From Sambucus nigra (Eukaryota; Streptophyta; Magnoliopsida; Dipsacales; Adoxaceae), in assembly GCA_949130495.1 (NCBI GenBank), contig OX422222.1, positions 278,060,109-278,124,108 on the forward strand: 64,000 nt of DNA. Reading direction: 5' to 3'. Below the pieces are notes generated by a model, which searched no databases, was not told the DNA's origin, and saw only the letters and a program-made list of their open reading frames with translations. The translations under genes were made by a program, and so were the position numbers. The first letter of the stretch is position 1. Each line of letters starts with the position of its first letter. Of the stretch, positions 32,309 to 43,779 are shown in pieces.

Positions 32309-34222
32309 TCATTATATATTATATATACTAAAAAGGCACCTCTAGACTCAGCTACTGTGCCCTCATACTCTACTATCAAGTCCCGATACATCTCGCACTG
32401 AATAAGGACAATAGCTTTAGAATCTCCCACGAACCATAAGTTTACAAATCACACATATTGGAGGTGATCATAATTCCAAGCCTATGGGCTACACACATAC
32501 CTATGCACCTATATGATCATCAAGACTATCAGTCTCAGATAGCCCGTACCTAGGTTCAATGCTTTGAGGTACCAGTCAAATATCCCCCCGAAGGATCCTC
32601 AAGATAGCACTGTCCCCTTTTTCCCAACCTCCCGTGATGGCAAGTATGGTAGGCATGTCATACACAGAATAAATATCATTATAGGCATTCACGCAACCTA
32701 GCAAGTTTATTAGGTATACCCACAACCCAAGTATTCAACTTATACGTAGTATCTCTCATTACTACTTGCATTACACATACTAGATTACGGATACTCTCTC
32801 GCTCGTAAATTAGAGATATCTCATCGCTCCAATTGTCACAAAACATCATACCCATCTTATTACCTAATAATTATGTTCTAACTTGAATCCCAATTTTACT
32901 TCTGAATCACTTCAAATAAACCTGCTACCCATATTTGAAACAGAAGAAAATTTCTCAAAAACTGGACCTGTCATTTGAACCAGAAGCTATCTCATTTGAA
33001 CGATACAACATGTCGTTAAAACAACATATCGCGCGACAAGAGTTCTCGTTCCAATCAGGCTCAATCTTGTTTGAACGAGATTGACCAGTTTCATCCCCAA
33101 CCTGCACGTGCTACGTTTTTCATCCATAAAAAGTCCTAAAACCTCTATAAATCAGTCTCAAACTCCTTCCGTTCAATTCCAAATCATTTTCCCACAAAAA
33201 ATATGATTTCTAACATCTTAAACACATCAATTCATGATTAATTAATTCACAAACCAAAAATCGCCAAATTTCAGATTCATAAAACCCTAGTTCATAAGAT
33301 TTCCAATTAACCCAATTTAATCCCAGATTTACTGAGCAATTATTAACCTAAATTCATAGTTAATCATCAAATTACATGGACCATTCAACTTGGTATCAAT
33401 TTAACCCTAATATATCTTTTAATAATGAATTCTTCATCAAATCACATGCAATTTAAGGGGGTTTCATTACCTACACTAACATGAACACATTCAGTGCTAA
33501 AAGAGCAAGATTTAAACACTTGACTTATGAAAGACGGTATGATCCTTTGGTGTTACTGGTATTGTTGCGACCTTCGTTCTTCGATCTATGCGATGGTGGT
33601 CACGGTGGTGGAAAATGTGCACTTGTGGTGGCTCTTCCTTAGATTTTTCTTCCTCTTTCTCTCTTTTTAGTCTCTCTCTGTATCTAACTTTTTTCTCACG
33701 ACAGATAACCTAATATAACCCACATATGAGATCTTTTATTTATCTATTTTTCGTCCTCTAATTTACTCCAAAAATATGTTTTACCAAAATACCCTTCCGA
33801 GGTGCCGGTTAGGCCTAAAACTGCCCCGGAACCCAAAATAAGCCCCCGAGTAGACTTTTCTGACTATCTCGACCATTTCGGACTCAACGACGCACTCAAA
33901 ATGACCATATGAGTGACTTATAAATATTTTATTTTTATTCTATTAATTTAGTCCCGACACGATTGACACGCGTGTCCCGACTTAATTTCTATAACTGTCA
34001 TATTTTTCACTCACGACAACTTTAATATTTTTTCACAATTATATAACACTTTACTCGCTAAGTAATATTCAACATAATTATCATCAATAAACACTAATTC
34101 TTGTCACACTAGTAATTATTTAATTTAAATCCGGATTAATTATAAATAAATTCACTCTATTTAAATTAATTAATCCTAGTCCCATAATTAAAATAAAATC
34201 TTTCAAAAATAAGGGGATTACA
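31331..34222 (-). repeat. Solo LTR inserted in the E2 protease
   Basis: Bounded by TGTGACACC and GGGGATTACA and by the perfect duplication TCTGG at 31326-31330 and 34223-34227. 2,892 bp, with no coding content and no internal domain. On the minus strand it begins TGTAATCCCC and ends GGTGTCACA, like the fragment ending GGGTGTCACA at 46331, so I place it on the minus strand and in the Del/Tekay-like group of long gypsy LTRs. Contains a (TA)n(CA)n run at 32248-32309 and near-palindromes around 32980-33080. Confidence 0.85.
32248..32309. repeat. (TA)n(CA)n compound microsatellite
   Basis: About 17 TA units followed by about 14 CA units. Confidence 0.98.
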
Positions 34223-34899
34223 TCTGGCCACCTTTCCTCAGTGTACCATCATCGTGACAACTAGGGGTCATTATGAGGGTAGATCACTCCTGATATATCA
34301 TCTTTGGATAAACCAACCACCAAATGATCTTTGTTTACTTTCCTTGGATGAGTATCTACATTAGTGGTCAGGTCGATCTGCTTGATATAGGCACATGCCT
34401 TTGCTTCATTAAGGCAGACTTTCCTCTTTAATATTTCATCTCCTCCACCAGCGTCACCTCCACTAATAAAGTTATTCCACCAAAAGATCATATTTATATC
34501 ATCCATAGGCTCCTTAGGCCTTTTGCGCAGGTCCAAGTCATCTTCAGAGTCATCATCTCTGAATTTTTTCTTGTCATCTTCGCTTCTACAAGGGGATTCT
34601 GACCGTTTCTTAGGTTATTTCTTGTCCCTTTGATCTGTTCGGCCTCCCATTTTCAAGAACATCGACAGTTTTCCTCTTCGAATTAGGTTCTCTATCTCAT
34701 TCTTTAGGGCTATATAGTTGTCAATGCTGTTATCGTGATCTTTATGGAACTCGCAGTACTTACTCTTTTCTTTTCGGTTTGGAGGATATTTTAGATTTCT
34801 AGGCCATATTAGGTCTCTACTTCCACCAATCTTTTCTAGAATATGGTGGATGCCAATGATCAGAGGAGTGCATTTATCATATCTCTTTTGTTTCTCCAT
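34223..34899 (-). pseudogene. E2 gag C-terminal and pre-protease region
   Basis: Open pieces read GGDAGGGDEILKRKVCLNEA and VNKDHLVVGLSKDDISG, collinear with GGDAGGGDLTAERKAYLGEA of E1. The knuckle reads YCEFHKDHDNSIDNY, so the last Cys has become Tyr. Frame changes near 34614. Confidence 0.8.
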
Positions 34900-35539
34900 T
34901 TTTTTTATCCTTTTGCTCTTTCTTCTCTAAGCTCTTGTTGGCATCATTTTTAGAGTTTTTGGTCTCTTTAGCGGCTATACCTTCCTTTGCGTTCGTAATT
35001 TTATCTGCTTTGGCCATCAATTTAGTTATACTCTTGGGTGGTTACTTAATTACTACATAATATAACTTCTCAAGTAGCAGTCCACTCATTAGTGCGGCGA
35101 TTGCCGTCTTGTCGTCATAGTCAATGACTTCTACCTTCTCACTATTATAGTGGGTGATGTATTCGCGAGTAGTTTTGACAGTTTTTTGGCAAACATTTAG
35201 CAAATAGGCTACCCTTTTATCAGGCTTGACTCCAAAATAGAAGTTACGAATGAACAAATCATCCAGCCATTAAAAGTTGGAGATTATCCACGTGGAAGAT
35301 TGTTGTACCAGATCTGTGCCGACACAGTGATCGTACAAGATAATGGTCAGCAACACATCTAATCAAGGACATTATAGATGTTGACAATAGATTGGTATTG
35401 CTTCACATGTAACACTGAATCAATTTTGCCATTATAGGTGTAAATGGCAATAATTTCATAAAACTTCTGTGCAAGGGACGTTTGATTTGGTTATTTCTCC
35501 CAAACGATCCTCCAGTCGTTATATTGAACCCTTCTAAGG
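34900..35539 (-). pseudogene. E2 gag capsid-like domain
   Basis: The ORF 35042-35257 reads MFIRNFYFGVKPDKRVAYLL and ALMSGLLLEKLYYV, matching E1 gag. Stops flank it on both sides. Confidence 0.8.
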
Positions 35540-36206
35540 TTAGTCATCCGAATTAGCCTTGGCAGAGACAGTTTTGGCTGCTCGGTCACTATTTTGTGCT
35601 GAGCTATATTCATGGGAAATCTTCTCGGCACGTACTAACCTTCTCATGCTCGTTCTTAACCTGATGGAACCTTCTTGGCATTCTATGGATCCTATCGGCT
35701 CTCTGTGATAGTGCCCTCTCACTGCTCGGGGACCTAGCCGATCAGATGCGGAGTCTCTACTGAGCATTTATAACACACTTGGCTTTTGCTCGGAGAATGA
35801 TCACTAGTCATAGTGATCAGTGGTCCAAAGGGATAAGGTGGATCTTGGGCGATATGTCATGTCATCTTATTATCTAGAGTATCTGGATATACTTCATTCA
35901 TTTTATGATCCCGAATTCGTCCTTGTAGGGTTCTGCACTACCCATTCACGATGGGATAGTTGCCTATCTCTACAGGGGCATGTGGTAAAATTTTACCTCT
36001 CCTGTCCATCCAGATGGAGTGATAAAGTCTGCCCTAGGACTGTTTTGACCATCTTGGAGCTTTTGTGTTAATTGCTTCAACGTCTCTTGCATCGCCTGTT
36101 GGCCTTTGGCTATGTTCATCATATTTTTTTGCAAATCCCCCATCCCTATAGGGGTGGAGGGAGGAACAATTTCATTCGCTCGACCATATTTTGGATTGTC
36201 CCCCAT
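35540..36206 (-). pseudogene. E2 gag N-terminal region
   Basis: Starts MGDNPKYGRANEI (36206) and has AKGQQAMQETLKQLTQKL, matching MADNQKSS and AQEQIAMQETMRKLIQTL of E1. The frame then changes and continues as 35540-35767 with Ser/Arg-rich text. Its start supports using 13355 as the gag start in E1. Confidence 0.8.
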
Positions 36207-36271
36207 CTCTTAGAGTTGGCAGGAATTTTGAATGGGATTGAATATTAAACAAAAAAGAGCTTGGCTAGTCG

Positions 36272-36289
36272 TTCCCACAGATGATGCCA
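36272..36289 (-). promoter_or_regulatory. E2 primer binding site
   Basis: TGGCATCATCTGTGGGAA on the minus strand, three bases inside the 5' LTR, differing from E1 at two bases. Confidence 0.75.
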
Positions 36290-36671
36290 ATCTCTTATTG
36301 TCTAAAACTGGTATTGGGATACTTTTTAAGTCTTAGATAATATATACCAATAATAAACTATAATAAATGAAGAAAATAACAACTTGGATTTGGGAGATAG
36401 AGAATGAGACAGGAGAGTAACGTGGTTCAACCTAAAAAGGTGCCTACACCCAAAGATGCACTATTGTATTATGTTAAAAATGGGTACAAGCTCTCAAGAA
36501 TATCTCTAGGTTTTTGTGTATGGCCATTTTCTTCCTCTCCTTGCTATGTGATATGGGATGCTATCTATAGAGGGAGAGAGAAAAGGAAGAGGTGAAATTC
36601 CTTTATAAGTCAGGCAATTACACCTTTTTACATTATTGGTGACAACTAATGATGAGCCAATCATAGTTAGG

Positions 36672-37208
36672 TTAAATTAATGTTCTAAAAGGCACGGCTA
36701 GGCTTCGCCTAGGCACGCGTAGGCTTGAAGCTTGGGAGAAACGCCTCGCCTTAAGCCATTTACGCCTTATTATTGGTAAAAGGCTTAAGGCACACTTTTT
36801 TAATAATAAAAATTCTTTAATGAAACAATATCACCTTTTAAAGATTTTTTTTTAAAAACCAGACCAATACCTCAGTCAAAATAATCAAAAGATAAATGGT
36901 ATCCCAAACCTCTATGCCTCTCGTCTAAAAAAATGTGCGCTTTTTCTTTTTCTTTTTCTTCTTTTTTGTTTTTTTAGTATTTAAAAAAATAGTATTTTAG
37001 TTTGCATATATTCAGACATATTTAAGGTATGTCATATTTGATTATTTTTAATAGCCTTGTTATAGTTGGAAATGTTAAAATATATTAAAGAAGGCCTAAA
37101 CGCCTATCATGCCTTTTTACGCCTAAGGCCCGCCTAGGCTTTTAAGGCTTAAGGCTTGGCCTTCACGCCTCAATCATGCCCCACGTTTTTCAAAACCTTG
37201 GTTGAAAG
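36672..37208. mobile_element. MITE-like inverted-repeat element 1
   Basis: Left arm TTCTAAAAGGC..GGCTAGGCTTCGCCTAGGC and right arm with GCCTAGGCTTTTAAGGCTTAAGGC face each other. Ends such as GTTCTAAAAGGC and the complement GTTTTGAAAAACG are weakly inverted. Candidate 8-bp duplication GTTAAATT/GTTGAAAG is poor, so the superfamily (hAT or Mutator) is open. No coding content. Confidence 0.6.
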
Positions 37209-37216
37209 GATTGACC

Positions 37217-37709
37217 TAGTCCTATCAATGGATCGTATTTTATCCAAATCCGATCTATTTAAGCGGATATGGATCATGCCTAAAATCCGATTATATGTTT
37301 ATTAAATGGAGCGGATTTGGATTCATATACTCCGATTCGATTAATATTTTTAATATATATATATATATATATAAATTATATATAATATATTTTTAATTAA
37401 TATATATTGTATTTAATAATATTTAAAATATCTATTATAATAGTTCTTTAATTCATTATCTGTTTTTTTGGAACATTTGCAAAATAAATTTATGAAATAA
37501 GAGTTGAAAATAAAAATGTTGCAAATCAAGTTTAACATAAACGGATAATCGAATCGGATCCGAATCCGTTTAACATAACTGGATATGAATTTGGATTTGC
37601 CTGATCCGATCCGCTTAAGAAATGGATCGGATTCGAATCCGTTTAACATAAATGGATATGGATTTGGATTTTCCTGATTCGATTCGAATCTGATCCATTT
37701 ACAGGCCTA
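37217..37709. mobile_element. hAT-like MITE
   Basis: Terminal inverted repeats TAGTCCTATCAATGGATC and (complement) TAGGCCTGTAAATGGATC. Flanks GATTGACC (37209-37216) and GATTGAAC (37710-37717) form an 8-bp duplication with one difference, fitting hAT. Interior is AT-rich with repeated GGATATGGAT and GATCGGAT words. Non-autonomous. Confidence 0.75.
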
Positions 37710-37929
37710 GATTGAACCACACGTGTGCCATGAGACTGTACATGTTTCCACGTGTGGCTTACATTTGTTTGATAATATTAATCACTGGTGGTTGGCCAGA
37801 AAACCGACTAAGAGAAAACACTGAGCTGACCAAAGTAATGACTTGTTGACAATGCCCACTCAGCATTTTATGATGACAGGTGTCACATTTTCATTGGTCC
37901 ATGTCACACTATAGTTTCACGGTACAACA

Positions 37930-37934
37930 ATGAG
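37930..37934. repeat. Target site duplication of E2, right copy
   Basis: ATGAG, identical to 22199-22203. Confidence 0.93.
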
Positions 37935-38310
37935 CGGTCACAATTTGAAAAACTTTTAAAAGAATTTATGGACATCTTTGCGTGGTTCTATAGTGATATG
38001 TAAGACATAAACCCAAAAATCGCAAGCACGAGATTCCTACCTACCTAGAAAGAAAGATTTTTAAGCAGAAGTTGAAAAAGATCCGAATGAGTGATTTCTC
38101 AAGGTCAGAGAGGAATAGGAAAAACAGTTAAACATAGGCTTCATCCGCATAGTTAAATAACCTACATTATTTGCAAACATTATCCCAATGCTAAAATCAG
38201 GAGGAAAAGTCCACATGTGCGTAGACTAGTGAGATCTGAACAAAGCATCCCTCCAGGATAATTACCTTTTACCCAACATCGTCATGATTATCGATAACAC
38301 TTCCATCTCT
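37935..38310 (+). pseudogene. E3 reverse transcriptase N-terminal fragment
   Basis: Reads QFEKLLKEFMDIFAWFY at the E2 junction, then ANIIPMLKSGGKVHMCVD and DLNKASLQDNYLLPN, the Ty3/gypsy RT fingers. Stops replace Trp and others. Homology ends near 38300 where LTR-type sequence begins, so the rest of E3 pol is missing. Confidence 0.75.
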
Positions 38311-38651
38311 GCAGGGGCGAACTAGTTCGCCTTCGAGCCGAACCGGTTCAACAACCTTGTTACAACCGGGTTTGGTTATTTGAGGGATTTTGTTAATGAC
38401 TTAATTTTGGGTTAACATTTTGATGTTCATGACTGATTTAGGATTTCTAGAAAATGTATTTAATACTGATAAATAGCCTTAGAATAATCGGGATATATCC
38501 GGGGTGAGATTTGGAGTATATGGGGAAGAATAATTCTTGGGGAATTAAATAATGAATTGTGATGAAAATTTGGTAGAAAAGGGATACGGGTTGGTTGAGA
38601 TTAAACTTGTGTCCAAAATACTATTTTAACGAATAAATTGATTAAATAAGT
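38311..38651 (+). repeat. Truncated gypsy-type LTR, left piece
   Basis: Starts abruptly after the E3 RT and carries two palindromes, GCGAACTAGTTCGC (38317-38330) and GAACCGGTTC (38340-38349), with spacers like those of the LTR at 51695-51730. It continues at 44904 after the copia insertion. The true 5' end is lost. Confidence 0.5.
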
Positions 38652-39796
38652 TGTAAGGACAAAATTTCCAATTGAGTCCGCTGTACTTTTATTTTACTTA
38701 TTCCCGGAATAAAACATGTTTGAGTCATAGGTAGATTTTTATTGTCACGATCCCACACAGACTATGAGGTATTGAAGTTTATTACAGACGTTACGACAAA
38801 GATGCAAAGATTTATCATGCCGGTTTATGGTGCATATTTCGTCTTCAATTATAATTGCGTTCTGATATCACTCAGGTATGAATGCGTAATTTTAATGGGA
38901 CTCAAAATTTATTTTAAACTGTTTAAGGATGTTATTTTATTAAAGAAATGTTTTTAAAATATTTTTTCAAGAGTTTGAAATCGTTTACACTTCGTTTATT
39001 ATGAGATAAACATCATTTAGAGTTGTGTTAAAATCAAACACATGCGTTAGTCGTTCAAACGACCATAGCAACCGTCCGAGTGACATGGCTATGTCGTTCG
39101 AGCGAGACACCAACTTAAAATAAATTATTTAAGGTGTGTTTTCTCAGAATTTCATTAAGTGTGCATTCTACAAAATAGTATACAACCAAAATGTTGTTTG
39201 CACGTGTTTTCTAAAGCCAAATACATCCCGAGAGTTTTAAAGATCAGAGCTTTCATTATTATATGCTATGGTGATCTTTGTCGTCACCTTTGGAGTTTGT
39301 TCTACATAGAACTTTGCTGGATTTTGCAGTGTAGAAGTGGAAGAATCGTGTTCAACATTGTAGACATTACAAGCCATATCGGTGGATGCCGAGGCATTTG
39401 TGGAGGCGACTATTATGGACATGTATCATAGAAGGATTCGCGTGAGCACTGTGGAAGGGTAGTTAAAGATCAGAAGAGCGTCAAGTCTTATGGAGATCAA
39501 GTCTTTAAGTAAGACTTGTGTCTATTTCTTGTAAATATGTAGTCATAGTGATTGTTTGGCTTGGTCCGTTCAAGTTTTTTTTTACATTTGTGGTTTCCTA
39601 ATACATCTGCCGTTGTGAGCATTCTTTTAGTTACTTTACTTTCTTTAATCACCAGATGCATGTTTAGGATTAATCAAGATAAAATTTGGTTAAGTTAAAA
39701 TTTGGTGCACATAAAATGTGAAAAAGAGTTTTTCAAAAAGAGAAAGAGTTTCATCATCCTTAAAACAAAGTCAGATTTGAAAAATAAGGGCCTACA
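38652..39796 (+). repeat. Copia 5' LTR
   Basis: 1,145 bp, begins TGTAAGGACAAAATTT and ends GGGCCTACA. Holds near-palindromes GTCGTTCAAACGAC (39050-39063) and TGTCGTTCGAGCGAGACA (39092-39109). ORFs in it (38742-38957, 39159-39431) also occur in the other LTR and are not genes. Confidence 0.93.
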
Positions 39797-39799
39797 AAT

Positions 39800-39811
39800 T
39801 GGTATCAGAGC
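39800..39811 (+). promoter_or_regulatory. Copia primer binding site (tRNA-iMet)
   Basis: TGGTATCAGAGC, the exact plant initiator-Met complement, three bases after the LTR. Confidence 0.95.
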
Positions 39812-39862
39812 TAAAAACATATTTTTATTATGTTGATACCTTTTTACTGTTAAGGATTAATT

Positions 39863-40791
39863 TTGGTGGTTTTGAAAGTTTTTGTGCTCCTATTTTTGAT
39901 GGCACAAATTATGCTCATTGGAAATTGCGAATGAGAAGTTATTTAAAATCCATTGATGAACGTGTGTGGTTAGCGGTTGAAAAGGGTTGGTCACCACTCG
40001 TCACATGAGAGGGTGAGGTCACTATTTTGAAACCCATTGAGTCATCGACCGAGGCTGAACATAGGCTTGCACTTTACAACTCTAAAGGTCTACATGTAAT
40101 TTCCTCACATGTCACACCGAAAGAGTACAATAGAATCATGACTTGTGAAACATCAAAAGAGGCTTGGGATACATTTTCCCTCACTCATCAGGGCACGAGC
40201 AAGATTACGGCATCTAAGTTACAAAACCTTACTACACAGTTTGAGATGATTAAGATGTTAGAGAGTGAGACATTTGATGAGTTCTACACTAGCTTGTCCA
40301 TCATTGTCAATGCGTTATTTAACCTAGGAGTGAAGATACCCAATAACCGAGTCATAAAGAAAATCTTAAGGTCGTTGCCTATAAGGTTTGATGCAAAAGT
40401 GGCTATTTTAAACTCATTTGGTATATTAGAGTCAAAGAAACTTGAAGAGATTGTGGGTGACCTTCAAACCTATGAACTCGATACGTTTACCTCCAAGCAA
40501 GTGCCAAAGAAAGGAAAGGGAATTTCTTTAAAAGCCCAGAAGGAGGAGACTAAAATTTTGGATGACGATTCTGATTTCATTTGTGAAGATGTAACCTTGT
40601 TGGCAAAGATGTTCAAAAAGTTTCTTAAATTTCAAAAGCAATCAAAAGATGCCAAAAAGTTTGAGAAATTCAAGAACAACAAGGTAGATTCAACCCCTAA
40701 AGATAAAAGTGAGAAATTTAATAGGGTTGAGTCGGATAGGTGTTTTGGGTGTGAGGGGTATGGTCACAAGGTTGCCGAGTGTCCCACTTGA
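39863..40791 (+). pseudogene. Copia gag
   Basis: The frame opens with APIFDGTNYAHWKLRMRSYL, the start of copia gag proteins, though no ATG is in place. TGA at 40006 replaces a likely Trp; the next 254 codons (40027-40791) are open and contain EAWDTFSLTHQGTS, ESETFDEFYTSLS, VIKKILRSLPIRFDAKV (UBN2/Retrotran_gag_2 core) and the knuckle CFGCEGYGHKVAEC (about 40741-40785). The product would package the element RNA. The stop at 40789 falls right after the knuckle. Confidence 0.88.
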
Positions 40792-41753
40792 CTGAAAAAA
40801 GTGGGCAAGAAATAGATTGCATATAATTCCATCTTAAGTGATAGTGATCCAAAAGAGGGAGAGATTTCCCCTATTGCGCGTAACTTTATTGCATTTATGG
40901 CATGTCATGTGAACGACGATGATAAATCTTCCCACGAAGATACTCATGTGCATGACACTTTCGAGGCCGCTGAGAGTAAATCCCAAGTGTGTGAGGGTGA
41001 TGAGAGTGAGGAAGAGAAGGTTGATGTGAAAGAGTTATAAATTGACTTTAATGAGTTGTATCCCGAGGCCGTAAAAGTGAAAAGGAAAACTCTAAATTTC
41101 AAGCTAGGTTTAATGAGCGTGCCATAGAATACAATGATGTTTTGATTAAGGATCTTAGGGCATGGGAGAATAAGCTTAGGGAGAAGCTAGAGTACGTTGA
41201 GAAAGAGAGAGATAGCCTTCGTGGCTTGATGGAGGCATTAAAAAAGGAGGTTCTAGAGTTTGAGGAGTCTAGGTGTGTGCTTGAGTCTAATATTTGTGAG
41301 TTAGAAGATAAGTTGAAAGACTCGAGTAATGTTAAGTTTGACTTGGAATCTAGGTCGGAGAAGTTGGATAGGATGTTAGATACCGTCAAAGTCAAAAGAG
41401 ATAGGTTTGTTATAGGATACGATGATCACGTTGTTCCCATTCCCAAAGCCAATGCCAATCATGTGAGAGAGCCCAGTAGGAATGTGAAGAGAGGTCAATA
41501 TTTAGGTAATCATTCCCACCGTGTTTACAATTGTTCCCATTACGGTAGGAAAATTCACCTTAGACATTTTTTCTATGACCTTAGGAATGCTCCAAGAAAG
41601 TTTAGGAATAAAGTCGTGTTGGTTCCCAAAACCCCCATGTGTCATGTCACACTTACTTGGGTTAGGAAATTAGACTTAAAGGCTTTAGGACTAAAACTTC
41701 ATGGTTCTCATTTGGTTTCACTTGATTCTTCCCTTGCTAGATCTAATGGATGA
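40792..41753 (+). pseudogene. Copia gag C-terminal extension with coiled coil
   Basis: After the gag stop the sequence continues with acidic text (NDDDKSSHEDT) and stops at about 40815 and 41037. An open piece from 41142 is a coiled coil (residues 1-90, ERDSLRGLMEALKKEV) followed by a broken second knuckle-like CSHYGRKIHLRHF near 41530-41565, where copia relatives have CHHCGKxGHIRxHC. It ends at TGA 41751. No protease motif follows. Confidence 0.7.
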
Positions 41754-41756
41754 TTG

Positions 41757-43766
41757 TGTTGCCATATTTATCATATGCTTTGCATCATGATTTATATCTT
41801 GCTAGTATTATGGCATGTGTATCATTTTGTATTATATTTTTCATTTATTGAGTCTTACTTGAAAAATACAAAAATATTTTGTTTTTGATAAAATTTTTCA
41901 AAAAATACAAAAAAAATTTGGTTTTTAATATTTTTGAGAAAAATACAAAAAGATTTTTGTTTGTTTTTGTGTCGTGAGTTTACATGTTTGATGTGGCATA
42001 TTGGTCTTCTTTTCATTATCCATGTGGATAGAACTTTTGGTCATAATTATTATGCTTAAAATGATCTTAACCCTTGTCTTATGGGGTTGTTTCGAAGTTG
42101 ATATGTATTTTGTTTTGACTTTATTTATATGCCATCATTGGACACATGCACGAGTTTATATGGATGTTTGACTTCTTGCATATTTGAGTTTGGTGAGATG
42201 TTCTTATCTCAATTTTGTCATCTATGCGTAAGTAGACTTAAGGAGGAGATGTGCATGTAAAAAACGTTTATTGTGAGGACTGAAATTAAAAAAAATGATG
42301 AGTGTTCACGAGAAAGAGTTGCGAGAGTGTAAAATTGACTCGTCGTGAAATCCACTATTAAAAGAGACCAAAAAAAATTCAAGGCAAGAAAAAGAATCAT
42401 ATGCAAAAACGGGCCAAATTAGTTTATGTTCATTCCAAAATAAAAACATGATATATATTTGAGGGAGTTTGGATGGATAATTTAAATGGGTTTGCACCAC
42501 GAATCCTAACGTTGAAAAATGGTATCATGACACTATGGTTTTTAGAATCGTCAAAATTCCGAATTTCTGTGCATGACGTTTGTTTAGTTTATTAAGTTCA
42601 CACTTTAAATGTCACATATGGCTAAGATGAAGTTTGATCCTTTATTGCTTTTAATTAGAGCTTCTTGATTGTTTCGATATGTTGGAATTGTGATTCATTT
42701 GTTATAGTTCACGCCCATACATTCCATGTTCATGTTTGAGCACATAGATACTATATTAGCATGTAACTCATATTGTTTTTGTTATTTTTGCTACTGTTTT
42801 ACAGTTTTCTACCACTTCCAGTTAGTTTTTTCAGAATTTTTTTCACCAGGCAAAATTGTTTAATTTTTAGAAATGGATGTGAGAGTTTGATTTTCTCGTT
42901 CGAGCGAGAAATAGATGTCGTGTGAGGCCATCTCGCTAGAAGCCTCAAGGCTCTCTCGTTTGAGCGACTAGTCTGCGATTTTTTTTCCTTCTATTTCAGT
43001 ACCCTGTTCTTGGTTGACATTTATTTTTGGTACTGTTGGGTTGCTTCTCGACAGTTTGTTGAATGAAGTTCTAAGTGATTATATTTTTTTACTGCATTAT
43101 GTTTGTTTAGTCATACCTTCTTAGATTTCTGATTCCTATTGTGTGATTACTGTTTGCTAGCTCCGGCTTTGATATTGTTGATCATTATTATCTAGTTGTT
43201 TAATTTATATATAGTTATAATTCATTGATTTACCTCACGCTAGATACGTTTATCTTTTCATCGGGTTGTCTATTCGAGACAAAAAGGGGAGAGATGTATG
43301 TGATGTAGGGGGAGAGTTTGATGAGCAGATACATTTGTTGCATTAATTTTTGGTATCATATGTGGTCATATGCTTTTTGGTTTATATTGATTAGTTTACA
43401 CAAATTGATATCATATTGTTTTGCATTGGTGCAAATGGGTATCCTGATTTATATGTTGTTTAAAAATTGATATCATGTTTTACTCACATAACAAATGATT
43501 TGGATTTGATTTTATATATTGGTTGATATGAATTGTTCCTCCATACTTCACTAGATATTTGTCTGTTTCATGTGTGTAGGCAGGCTTAAAGAGATAGGGG
43601 ATTTCAAGTCTACATCACATTCAGATAGTTCATGCTTGTCGGACCATCATTTACTATTCTTGTCCTGTAATTTTTGATTTTGGGTTTAATGGGATGGGAT
43701 TTAGGCGTCATAGGGCCTGACGGCCCGACTTAGGCATTTCACTGTTGGTTTTGTCCCGGAATAGTC
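41757..43766. other. Copia interior without coding sequence
   Basis: About 2 kb where pol should be. Only short frames; A/T-rich short direct repeats around AAAATACAAAAA (41860-41960) and a pair of near-palindromes, TTCTCGTTCGAGCGAGAA (42893-42910) and CTCTCGTTTGAGCGACT (42953-42969). No RT or integrase motif was found on either strand. Confidence 0.6.
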
Positions 43767-43779
43767 AAAGGGGGAGATT
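43767..43779 (+). promoter_or_regulatory. Copia polypurine tract
   Basis: AAAGGGGGAGATT directly before the 3' LTR; a matching AAAGGGAGAGAT precedes the minus-strand copia LTR at 55978. Confidence 0.88.

Larger units (their letters stand above)
22204..37929 (-). mobile_element. E2: decayed Tat-lineage Ty3/gypsy element, sister of E1
   Basis: LTR-like ends (22204-22800 and 36293-37929, the latter enlarged by two insertions) with TGTT...AACA termini and 5-bp duplication ATGAG. Internal order on the minus strand is gag N-terminus, gag, protease, RT, RNase H and integrase, with the plus-strand antisense gene between integrase and the 3' LTR, exactly as in E1. A solo LTR sits in the protease. All frames carry many stops, so it is much older than E1. 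It split E3 in pol. Confidence 0.92.
36293..37929 (-). repeat. E2 5' LTR with two nested insertions
   Basis: 36293-36671 and 37710-37929 align to the other E2 LTR; the middle is foreign. The outer terminus has mutated from TGTTATTG to TCTTATTG at its inner side, and ends GGTACAACA before ATGAG. Confidence 0.88.

Noticed and set aside
32050..32430. ORFs with poly-(Ile-Tyr) or (Val-Cys) runs
   Set aside because: Translation of the (TA)n(CA)n microsatellite.
38742..38957. 71-residue ORF repeated at 43870-44085
   Set aside because: The repeat is the two copia LTRs; no independent gene.
41099..41395. 98-residue Ser/Leu-rich minus-strand ORF
   Set aside because: Shadow of the copia coiled coil.
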